The translations under genes and the position numbers were made by a program. Under the pieces are notes generated by a model that was given only the letters and a program-made list of their open reading frames with translations, did no database searches and was not told where the DNA came from. From Pseudomonadota bacterium (GTDB lineage: Bacteria; Pseudomonadota; Alphaproteobacteria; UBA1280; UBA12223), in NCBI GenBank assembly GCA_002937495.1, contig PTJW01000042.1, positions 1 to 8,042 of the forward strand: a DNA stretch of 8,042 bases. Direction: 5' to 3'. Positions 1 through 6,369 of the stretch are shown piece by piece; positions within the stretch are counted from its first letter, which is position 1; each line of letters opens with the position of its first letter.

Positions 1-741
1 GGTGTTCTAATTATAGCAGGTGCATTATGGAGTATTTATGTAAAAGTATATTCAGATAAAAAACAAAAGAAACTAGCACCTAAAGCAATAAGAGAGCTTC
101 AGGTTCTTAGAGATACTATTCAAACGGCAATGGTATGTTTTAATGATAATGAAGAACTTGTTGCAGAAAAGCTAGGAGTTGGTAAAAGAACTCTTAAGCA
201 GATTATGACAACAGAAAAAGAAGTTTCTAAAAATATTAAGAATAAGATTATCTTTAACCATGCACAAAATGTAGCAGGTTTAGATCATCTAACAGGAGCT
301 TTAAATAAATCAAGCTTTGAAGCTAAACTTAAAGATTTAGAAAATACAGAAAAGGCATTAGTTCTATTCATCGATTTAGATAAGTTTAAGCCTGTAAATG
401 ATACATATGGTCATAAAGCTGGAGATAGTATTTTAGAAGGCGTTGCAGAGCGTCTAATGGCTGAATTTAACCATCCTCATGTAGTAGCAAGACTTGGTGG
501 AGATGAGTTCTGCCTAATCGTATATGGAAAAGACAAAAAAGATGAAGAAAAGCTAGTTAAAAAAGTAGAAAAGCTAGTAAATGAACCTTTTATTGTTGAA
601 GATATTGAAGATGAGATCTCAGTAGGTTGTTCAATAGGCTCAGCCCATTACCCAACAGAAGGTAGCTGTGGCTTAGAATTAAATAAAGTAGCCGATAAAA
701 GAATGTATGAAGCTAAATTAACTAATGGAATAGAGAGATAA
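1..741 (+). CDS. Membrane-anchored GGDEF diguanylate cyclase, 5'-partial
   Basis: The frame is open from base 1, so the true start lies off-window and the first internal ATG (130) is not the start. The visible part is 246 residues. It begins with the end of a hydrophobic segment (GVLIIAGALWSIYV) followed by a Lys-rich stretch, as expected for a membrane helix leading into the cytoplasm, then a helical linker of about 75 residues and one complete GGDEF domain (about 283-741). Family motifs seen: DHLTGALNK at the domain start, DLDKFKPVNDTYGHKAGD, an intact GGDEF at 496-510, and ADKRMYEAK near the end. GGDEF domains of this kind join two GTP into c-di-GMP at the inner membrane. The signature is complete, so I infer an active enzyme. 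The usual inhibitory RxxD site before GGDEF reads NHPH, so classic product inhibition is probably absent. The sensory part, if any, is off-window. The gene converges on the secretion/LapG gene run, for which it could supply signal, but nothing in the sequence proves this. Confidence 0.9.
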   Translation, partial: GVLIIAGALWSIYVKVYSDKKQKKLAPKAIRELQVLRDTIQTAMVCFNDNEELVAEKLGVGKRTLKQIMTTEKEVSKNIKNKIIFNHAQNVAGLDHLTGALNKSSFEAKLKDLENTEKALVLFIDLDKFKPVNDTYGHKAGDSILEGVAERLMAEFNHPHVVARLGGDEFCLIVYGKDKKDEEKLVKKVEKLVNEPFIVEDIEDEISVGCSIGSAHYPTEGSCGLELNKVADKRMYEAKLTNGIER

Positions 742-767
742 AAAAGAGCCTGGTTACAGGCTCTTTT
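742..767. terminator. Bidirectional Rho-independent terminator
   Basis: An 11-bp perfect stem (742-752 pairing with 757-767) closes a GTTA loop. The stem core is GAGCCTG/CAGGCTC flanked by A/T pairs, giving a T-rich tract after the stem on both strands. It starts directly after the stop codon of the diguanylate cyclase gene and lies 7 bases beyond the kdsA stop codon, so it serves both convergent transcription units. Confidence 0.9.
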
Positions 768-774
768 ATTTTAA

Positions 775-1620
775 TTACTTAATGTTAAGAATTTTTTGAG
801 ATTTAATTAAGTCATCAACTTGTTTTAGTTGAGTAATTAGTTCTTCAGCGTGTTCTAGTGGAACTTGGTTTGCTTTATCTGAAATTGCATTTTCAACATC
901 TGGGTGAACTTCTAAAAATACACCTGCAACACCAGTTGCTAAAGCAGCTTTTGCTAAGTCAACTACTACTTCACGCTTACCACCTGATGAAGTACCGTTA
1001 CCACCTGGGATTTGTGCAGCATGTGTTGCATCCATAATAATAGGGTGGCCGTTTTCTTTCATCGCTCTAAAGCCTGCAAAGTCAACTACTAAACCATTGT
1101 GGCCAAATGTTGTACCTCTTTCACACTGTAAAGCGTTTTCGTTACCAAAGCCAATATAGTTATCCATGATAGTCTTCATATTACCTGGTGCTAAGAATTG
1201 ACCTTTTTTAACATTAACAGGCTTACCTGTTTTAGCAGCAGCTTCTGTTAAGTCCATTTGACGGCATAAGAAGGCTGGGATTTGTAGCATGTCTACAACT
1301 TCTGCAACTTGCTCAACATGGTTAGGGTCGTGAATATCTGTAATTACAGGAACTCCAAAAGTTTCTTTAACTTCAGCTAAAATTTTAAGACCTTCTTCAA
1401 TACCAACACCTCTTTTACCTTCTGTTGATGTTCTGTTTGCTTTATCAAATGATGATTTAAAAATGTAAGGAATGCCTAAGTCTTTAGTAATTCTAGTTAG
1501 TTCTTCGGCTGCTTTAAAAACAGTTTCTCTGTCTTCAATAGCACATGGGCCTGCAATAAGCACAAATGGCTTTTCGTTATTAAATTCAATGTTACCTAAA
1601 AATACTGATTTTTGTTCCAT
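775..1620 (-). CDS. kdsA: KDO-8-phosphate synthase (metal-dependent type)
   Basis: Cytoplasmic 3-deoxy-D-manno-octulosonate 8-phosphate synthase condenses phosphoenolpyruvate with arabinose 5-phosphate, a committed step towards the KDO of lipopolysaccharide. The 281 residues match the usual family length and carry its motifs in order: VLIAGPC (20-26), FKSSFDKANRTS (54-65), PAFLCRQ (115-121), NVKKGQFLAPG (136-146), MDATHAAQ (196-203) and FLEVHPD (235-241). The putative metal ligands Cys26, His200, Glu237 and Asp248 are all present; Cys rather than Asn at position 26 places it with the metal-dependent Aquifex-type enzymes rather than the E. coli type. Residue 122 is Met in CRQMDL where Thr is common. 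The start ATG follows AAGGAG (1631-1636) at a 10-base gap. It is the last gene of the minus-strand run, 40 bases after the displaced pseudopilin tail, and ends at the shared terminator. Confidence 0.96.
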   Translation of the reverse strand: MEQKSVFLGNIEFNNEKPFVLIAGPCAIEDRETVFKAAEELTRITKDLGIPYIFKSSFDKANRTSTEGKRGVGIEEGLKILAEVKETFGVPVITDIHDPNHVEQVAEVVDMLQIPAFLCRQMDLTEAAAKTGKPVNVKKGQFLAPGNMKTIMDNYIGFGNENALQCERGTTFGHNGLVVDFAGFRAMKENGHPIIMDATHAAQIPGGNGTSSGGKREVVVDLAKAALATGVAGVFLEVHPDVENAISDKANQVPLEHAEELITQLKQVDDLIKSQKILNIK

Positions 1621-1660
1621 TATTATATGGCTCCTTTTTTAGTTTGTATTTATAAAAATA

Positions 1661-1831
1661 TTAGTCGTTTGGGTTTTTAGTAGGAGAGTACTTTAATAGC
1701 ATATAATGCCAGTACGGTGTGCTACCATGGTTATACCAACGAAGGTTACCTGTTGTTGTATCAACCTCTCCATCAACTTGTTTATCTACAGCTTTTACCG
1801 TTGCTTCATCTAAACCGCTAAGGGAACCCAT
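1661..1831 (-). pseudogene. Displaced C-terminal part of the pseudopilin (frameshifted)
   Basis: In the -1 frame relative to the pseudopilin gene, an open stretch continues to a TAA at 1661-1663. Joining the two frames within the CCC run at 1822-1824 gives ...CYKWVP followed by LSGLDEATVKAVDKQVDG, then a GNLRWYN stretch and a Trp/Tyr-rich end (about TPYWHYMLLKYSP), for a full product of about 208 residues. A single lost C (CCCC to CCC) accounts exactly for the break. The tail has no stop codon, looks like compact pilin sequence, and fills the otherwise unexplained space before kdsA. An ATG at 1829-1831 opens this frame as a 56-residue ORF, but without a well-placed ribosome binding site; separate translation is less likely than a broken or misread gene. 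Whether the change is real, programmed or a sequencing error cannot be decided here. Confidence 0.7.
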
Positions 1832-2286
1832 TTGTAGCAAGTATCTCCAGACTTACACTGTCCATTAGTAGAAAATGCAGTAGTATTACCCCAGTTAGAT
1901 TTATCATTTAAAGTATAAATATATGCATAAGCATATTCAGGATAATCTAAACGATAAGTACCATCAGCCTTATATGAGATATAAGGACCTTTCCAATTTG
2001 AAGCACTATCTGTATTTGATACTAGTTGTGGAAGTTTTAGAGTGTAGAAAAATAAGCTAGTGTTGTCTGAAGAGTCATTTTGTGGTAAGTCAGAACCAGT
2101 ATCTAAATAATACTGTTCCCATGCTTTACCAAGTTCATTCATATCTGCAATTAGTTTAGTTGCTTTTGATTGCTGAATAGCAGAGTATAATGCAGCACCT
2201 GAAATAACAGATAATACACCAAAAATAGCTAAGGCAATTCTAGCATCAAGCCCAAACATTGCACCTTTTTTAATAGAATGTTTCAT
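1810..2286 (-). CDS. GspG/type IV pilin-like pseudopilin, C-terminus lost by frameshift
   Basis: The 158-residue product starts with a short basic leader (MKHSIKKGA), then a hydrophobic helix at about 15-37 that begins with Asp14, and an amphipathic stretch rich in polar residues: the N-terminal plan of type IV pilins and type II secretion pseudopilins. The prepilin peptidase site is not canonical. Cutting after Ala9 would place Asp14 at +5, where pilins normally have Glu; cutting after Gly8 places it at +6. The globular part has the NWKGPYISYK segment (97-106), like the GspG-type WxGPY region, and two cysteines (144, 150) that could form a disulfide loop. Residues after Pro155 are not original: the frame shifts and stops after LAV, while 53 residues of convincing continuation lie in the next frame (see 1661-1831). 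The ATG is preceded by AAAGGTG (2291-2297) 14 bases after the HD-GYP gene, so the two are probably co-transcribed. Its function and pilus system are unknown; no pilus assembly genes are in view. Confidence 0.75.
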   Translation of the reverse strand: MKHSIKKGAMFGLDARIALAIFGVLSVISGAALYSAIQQSKATKLIADMNELGKAWEQYYLDTGSDLPQNDSSDNTSLFFYTLKLPQLVSNTDSASNWKGPYISYKADGTYRLDYPEYAYAYIYTLNDKSNWGNTTAFSTNGQCKSGDTCYKWVPLAV

Positions 2287-2300
2287 ACAACACCTTTTTA

Positions 2301-4301
2301 TTATTTTAAGTTAATTAAAAAGTCTTTTTTTAATGCGGGCATTTTATCTACAATTTCTTTTAAGATAATTAGAATTGCAGAATCGTATTTGCCTTTTTGA
2401 CCTTCTAATACTTTAATTGCTTGTGCAAAGTTCATAGATTCACGATATGCTCTAGGAACAATTAATGCACAAAAAGCATCTGAAATAGCTAAAATTCTAG
2501 CTAATTGATTAATTTGTTCTGCTGTTTTACCGTTAGGGTAACCAGAACCATCTAATCTTTCATACATGCTTCCAATAGTATCTACTACAGGCAGAGAAAA
2601 GTCAATATTATTTAATACTTTTAAAGCTGACTCTACATGAGTTTGAATAATCTCTAATTCATCATCTGTTAGTTTACCTGGTTTAGTTAAAAGTGCTTGT
2701 GGAACAAATACTTTACCAATACCAGCTAGCCTTGCAGAATACTCTAAAGTTAAAATTTCAGACTCATCAAGTTTAAGCTGTTGAGCAATTTTTGATGCCA
2801 CATAACTCATTCTTTCATGGTGACCTGCTAAGTGTGGATCTTTAATTTCAACAGTTTTAACTAGCGCTTCAATAGCTTGGTTTTGTAGCTGTTTAATTTG
2901 TTTTTCGTGTAAAATAGCTTCAGTTCTATCATGGGCGATAGTAACAATACCAGTTACATTGTCACCATCTTTTTGAGGCCACTTAGTAATATCAAAGTAT
3001 CTAGTACCATCTTCATTAGTAATTTCTACTTGTTGCTTTTTCCATGGTTTAGAACTTTTAATAACTTTATCGTCTGCTTTTGAGAAAGTATTAATTAAGT
3101 TTCTTGAATACATAAAGTCATCATCTTGAAACTTTTTAGCGCCAAATCTAAATGTATCATAAAACTTAGAAAATGCATTGTTAGCATAAACATATTTACC
3201 TTTTAAGTCTTTTAATGAAATATGCTCATCAACAGAGCGGTTAATACCTTCAAGCATTGTTTGTTTTTTATTAATTTCTTTTGCAAATTTTGAATATTGC
3301 TTAGCAAGCAGTCTTGATTTATTATTTTTGCTCTTCCAGAAAATAGCTAAAACAAATAAAGTCATAATTGCTGTTAATAATGATGCATAAGCATAAGTGT
3401 TTGACTTAAAGTTTGTATAGTCTTTAAGTGCTTTATCTAATTTGTAGTTATATTGAATTTTATAGCCAAAATTATCATAGCTTGTTACATAGATAAGTTC
3501 TTGTCGGTCGATAGTTTCTAAAATATCAAAGTCAAAAAATCTACTTACTTTAGATGCTGGTAATAAACCTTCATTTGATAATTTATTATCTACTAAATGT
3601 AACTTATTTTGGTTTTTATAAAGCAAAATAACATTTGAACCATTTAAGCTATTTGTATTTGGTTTTAAAACTTTTGTAATTCTATCTGTAACATTTAGTC
3701 TGTAAACTAATTTACCTACAAGGTTTTGCTCATCGCTTAAGTCTGTAATATTTACTGCAACATCTAAAAATACCTTATTGTGATCATAAATAAATGAAGA
3801 GATAGAATTTTGTCCTTTTTCAACAAAAGTAATATTTTCAGGTTCAATAAACTCATAAGCTGAATATTGTGAAATAACTTTATTATTTGCAATAAGTTTA
3901 GCATTAACAATTTCACTGTTAAATTCTACAAACTCATGTAGAGTTCTTTTGATGTAAGGTTTTTGAGCTTTAAAAATTTCATTTTCAGGATCTACAGCGT
4001 AATCGGTAAGTAAAATTTTAATTGTATCTGATTTTACAATTGCTTTAGAGTAGTCAAATAAAGTTTCAAATTGTGATTCTAGAATATGGAATTTAGCAAT
4101 AGCACGAGTTTTCATGCTGCTTGTAGCAGACGTAACTGTAGATACATAGTTTTGCTTAATTAAATAACTAGCAATAGGAATAATAATAAAACATGCAATA
4201 CCAACAGAAAGTAACATCGTTAGTAAAATTTGCCCAACAGTATCTTTTTGTTGAGATAATTGTGTGTCCATGATTTTAAATTGTTTACTTTGCTTTGTCA
4301 T
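2301..4301 (-). CDS. Membrane receptor: periplasmic sensor, PAS and degenerate HD-GYP domain (LapD-like role inferred)
   Basis: The 666-residue protein has a transmembrane helix at about 25-48, a periplasmic domain of about 250 residues (49-302, probably Cache-like), a second helix at 303-322, a PAS domain (about 350-465, ending in GIVTIAHDRTE), a short linker helix and an HD-GYP domain (about 475-655). The HD-GYP fold is recognisable from GHHERM (493-498), KPGKLTDDE (540-548), QTH (553-555), ERLDGSGYP (581-589) and ARILAISDA (601-609). Catalytic ligands are lost: the HD pair of the usual LLHDIGK is Ala526-Gly527, and the HH before ERxDGSGYP is Met579-Tyr580. HD-GYP proteins normally hydrolyse c-di-GMP; this one should not, but may still bind it. 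Its place directly after lapG (12-base gap) suggests it controls the LapG protease from the membrane, as LapD does elsewhere with a different domain set. The ATG at 4301 is chosen over Met11 because AAAGGAG lies 7 bases upstream of it. Confidence 0.87.
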   Translation of the reverse strand: MTKQSKQFKIMDTQLSQQKDTVGQILLTMLLSVGIACFIIIPIASYLIKQNYVSTVTSATSSMKTRAIAKFHILESQFETLFDYSKAIVKSDTIKILLTDYAVDPENEIFKAQKPYIKRTLHEFVEFNSEIVNAKLIANNKVISQYSAYEFIEPENITFVEKGQNSISSFIYDHNKVFLDVAVNITDLSDEQNLVGKLVYRLNVTDRITKVLKPNTNSLNGSNVILLYKNQNKLHLVDNKLSNEGLLPASKVSRFFDFDILETIDRQELIYVTSYDNFGYKIQYNYKLDKALKDYTNFKSNTYAYASLLTAIMTLFVLAIFWKSKNNKSRLLAKQYSKFAKEINKKQTMLEGINRSVDEHISLKDLKGKYVYANNAFSKFYDTFRFGAKKFQDDDFMYSRNLINTFSKADDKVIKSSKPWKKQQVEITNEDGTRYFDITKWPQKDGDNVTGIVTIAHDRTEAILHEKQIKQLQNQAIEALVKTVEIKDPHLAGHHERMSYVASKIAQQLKLDESEILTLEYSARLAGIGKVFVPQALLTKPGKLTDDELEIIQTHVESALKVLNNIDFSLPVVDTIGSMYERLDGSGYPNGKTAEQINQLARILAISDAFCALIVPRAYRESMNFAQAIKVLEGQKGKYDSAILIILKEIVDKMPALKKDFLINLK

Positions 4302-4308
4302 GGTTTTG

Positions 4309-4315
4309 CTCCTTT
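4309..4315 (-). promoter_or_regulatory. Ribosome binding site of the HD-GYP gene, overlapping the lapG stop
   Basis: AAAGGAG sits 7 bases before the ATG at 4301, and its first bases are part of the lapG TAA stop (4314-4316). This fixes the start of the receptor gene and suggests translational coupling between protease and receptor. Confidence 0.75.
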
Positions 4316-4976
4316 ACATCTTTTTAAAGTGAATCCACTTAAAATTTTCATTAATAGAATAATAAGGTAAATATTGTGTTAAAGTTTTATCTTCTAACAC
4401 TGTACTACTTAAATTATCTAAAATTAAAGCCTTATTATCTTGATAAACTGCTAAAACTGCATGAGCACCGTTTCTAACTGTATCTTTTAAAACTACAATA
4501 CGCATGTCTTTAATATCAAATCCTAGTTTTTTTAGAGTATAGTATTTAATAATTGCATAGTCTTCACAATCACCAGAAAATTCTAAAAACTCAGTAGGGA
4601 TCTCCCAATAGTCTGTTAATCCCCAGTTATCAATATCTAAAATGTATTCCTTCATATTAAAAAAGTCATTTACATATTCTATTTGATCAGCTTTTGTTTG
4701 TAGCTTATATGCAATTTTTAACATTTGGAACCACTGGATAATAAATTCTTTTTTATCAGCAGGGCATGAGCTTTTCTTTTTTAAACAGTTTGTGATGTTA
4801 AGTTCTTCTTCTAACCTTTTATCGATAATTTCTTGCCATTTAGGAACAGACTTAAAGCTAGAAGATTTAAACTCAACAGTATTAAATAAGTATAGCTTAT
4901 CTTCAGCATAGCTAGTGCTTGCTGTAAATAAAGTAGTTAAAAGTGTTAGTGTTGTTATTATTTTTATTTTAAACAC
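4314..4976 (-). CDS. lapG: LapG-like periplasmic transglutaminase-type cysteine protease
   Basis: The 220-residue protein has a Sec signal peptide (basic start, hydrophobic core, cleavage predicted after TSYA at residue 24) and a bacterial transglutaminase-like cysteine protease domain. The catalytic triad is visible: Cys137 in SGDCEDYA, His172 in GAHAVLAV and Asp187 in LILDNL. Asp136 and Glu138 next to the Cys match the calcium-binding acidic residues known in LapG proteins. The conserved segment DNWGLTDYWEIPTEFLEF (116-133) is typical of the family. LapG cleaves a type I-secreted giant adhesin near its N-terminal retention module, releasing it and dispersing biofilm. Two extra cysteines (64, 71) could form a disulfide. 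The start is a GTG at 4974-4976: an in-frame stop lies six codons upstream (the hlyD TAG) and there is no ATG between. The location between hlyD and a c-di-GMP-receptor-like gene supports the Lap role; the adhesin substrate is not in the window. Confidence 0.9.
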   Translation of the reverse strand: MFKIKIITTLTLLTTLFTASTSYAEDKLYLFNTVEFKSSSFKSVPKWQEIIDKRLEEELNITNCLKKKSSCPADKKEFIIQWFQMLKIAYKLQTKADQIEYVNDFFNMKEYILDIDNWGLTDYWEIPTEFLEFSGDCEDYAIIKYYTLKKLGFDIKDMRIVVLKDTVRNGAHAVLAVYQDNKALILDNLSSTVLEDKTLTQYLPYYSINENFKWIHFKKM

Positions 4977-4989
4977 CTGTAAAAGTTTA

Positions 4990-4993
4990 TCCT
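4990..4993 (-). promoter_or_regulatory. Weak, distant ribosome binding site of lapG
   Basis: The only Shine-Dalgarno-like core before the lapG GTG is AGGA, overlapping the hlyD stop, with a 13-base gap instead of the usual 5 to 10. Together with the GTG start this suggests low or coupled translation of the protease. Confidence 0.4.
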
Positions 4994-6368
4994 ATCTTTC
5001 TGTTAAAGCTCTTTGTTGTGCTTTTAATACTGGTTTTAAGATATACTGCATAACTGTTTTTTTACCAGTAAGTAAATCTACAGTAGCTGTCATACCAGGA
5101 ATAATTTTTAAGTTTTCGTGTCTTTCGCCAATATAGTTTCGTTTTGTACGCACTTTAATTTTATAGTAGCTAATTTGATTACGCTCGTCATAAACGCTAT
5201 CAGCACTAATTTGTTCTAGGTTTGCATCAAGCCCACCATATATAGAATAGTCGTAAGCTGAGAATTTTACAACAGCTTTTTGTTCTGGACGAATAAAAGC
5301 GATATCTTTAGGGAATACTTTTGCTTCAATTAATAGAGTATCTTCAAGTGGAACAATCTCTGCAATATCTTGTGCAGGTTGGATAACTCCACCAATTGTA
5401 TTAAATAGCATTGTTTTAATTGTACCAGTAACCGGAGATCTAACTTCAGTTCTTCTAACAGTATCTTCAGATGCTGTAATTAAAGCTTTAAACCTTGCGT
5501 ATAGCTCTTCTTTTTCGGCTTTTTCTTCTAAAACTTTTGTTTTAACAGCTTGTTCGTATTCTTTAATTTTTTGTCTTACTTCATTAATCGCAGCCTGAGT
5601 ACGACGCTTAGCAGCTTGCGCACGATTAATTTCACCATCAATTTCAGAAACTTGTCGTTTTAGTCTTAAAAAGTCAACTTTTGAAACAATGCCATCAGCT
5701 AATAATGGAGCAGTTAAGTCTAGCTCTTCTTTTGCAATTTTATAACTTTGCTTTTGCTGATCTAAAGTAGCCTTAGCTTCGTTATATTCTTGTAGCTTTT
5801 GCTGTAGTTGTTGTTTAATAACTTGTAAACCTGCATTTTTCTCAGATAATCTAGATAAGAATAAACCTCTTTCTGCTTTAATAATAGCAGGAGCATCTTT
5901 TTGTAAATTTTTCGAAAATTTAATAGTTTTAGCACCTGTTGCTTCAGCTACTAATCTTGCAAGTGATGCTTCAAGAGCATTAACTTTAGCTTGATGTTCT
6001 TCAAATGAAGATAAAGCACCAGTATCATCAATTTTAATTAAAATATCACCTTTTTCAACAAAGTCACCTTCTCTTACTAAAATTTCAGATACTATACCAC
6101 CTTCAAGGTTTTGAATTTTTTGAATAGATTTTGATGGAACAACTGTACCTTCAGCATGTACTACTTCATCAAGTTTTGCAAAGCTAGACCAAACTAAAAA
6201 TATAACAAAAAATGCAACAATTGCTAAAAATAATCTATTAGCAGTAGGGTTAGCACCACGAGTCATAACATCTGATACATCATCAATAAAGTCGCCATCA
6301 TTCCAGGCTTTATCAAAAAATGAATTTTTAATTAGACCTTTATTATCTTGCTTTTTATTTTCTACCAT
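4992..6368 (-). CDS. Type I secretion membrane fusion protein, HlyD/LapC family
   Basis: The 458-residue protein is the periplasmic adaptor that links the inner-membrane ABC transporter to a TolC-type outer membrane channel. It has a short cytoplasmic N-terminus, one transmembrane helix (about 45-62), the first half of the lipoyl domain (LEGGIVSEILVREGDFVEKG, 88-107), a long Gln/Lys/Glu-rich coiled-coil hairpin (about 118-305), the second lipoyl half (VRSPVTGTIKTM, 309-320) and a beta-barrel end region. The C-terminus TGKKTVMQYILKPVLKAQQ is the classic HlyD-family ending, and the length is normal. The start ATG lies one base after the stop of the ABC gene, with AAGGA (6377-6381) inside that gene 8 bases before it, so the two are coupled. 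Family membership is certain; that it exports an adhesin is inferred from lapG next door. Confidence 0.95.
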   Translation of the reverse strand: MVENKKQDNKGLIKNSFFDKAWNDGDFIDDVSDVMTRGANPTANRLFLAIVAFFVIFLVWSSFAKLDEVVHAEGTVVPSKSIQKIQNLEGGIVSEILVREGDFVEKGDILIKIDDTGALSSFEEHQAKVNALEASLARLVAEATGAKTIKFSKNLQKDAPAIIKAERGLFLSRLSEKNAGLQVIKQQLQQKLQEYNEAKATLDQQKQSYKIAKEELDLTAPLLADGIVSKVDFLRLKRQVSEIDGEINRAQAAKRRTQAAINEVRQKIKEYEQAVKTKVLEEKAEKEELYARFKALITASEDTVRRTEVRSPVTGTIKTMLFNTIGGVIQPAQDIAEIVPLEDTLLIEAKVFPKDIAFIRPEQKAVVKFSAYDYSIYGGLDANLEQISADSVYDERNQISYYKIKVRTKRNYIGERHENLKIIPGMTATVDLLTGKKTVMQYILKPVLKAQQRALTER

Positions 6369-6369
6369 T

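Noticed and set aside
148..231. Helix-turn-helix-like stretch (EELVAEKLGVGKRTLKQI) in the GGDEF protein
   Set aside because: It lies in the linker between a membrane helix and the GGDEF domain, with no other sign of DNA binding; more likely a helical signalling linker.
1622..1627. TATAAT just before the kdsA start, as a possible -10 box
   Set aside because: It sits two bases from the ATG, so the transcript would begin inside the coding region; no matching -35 is seen and a good ribosome binding site lies upstream of it, implying a transcript that starts earlier.
2301..2895. Active c-di-GMP phosphodiesterase
   Set aside because: The HD pair and the second HH pair of the HD-GYP active site are replaced (Ala-Gly and Met-Tyr), so hydrolysis is not expected.
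4974..4994. HlyD-LapG fusion by read-through of the hlyD TAG, since both genes share a frame
   Set aside because: LapG starts with a clear signal peptide that would be buried in such a fusion, and HlyD ends at its usual C-terminus; the shared frame is probably chance.
4915..5136. 73-residue open frame on the + strand
   Set aside because: It lies wholly opposite the lapG start and hlyD end, has no family motif, and the minus-strand genes there are certain.
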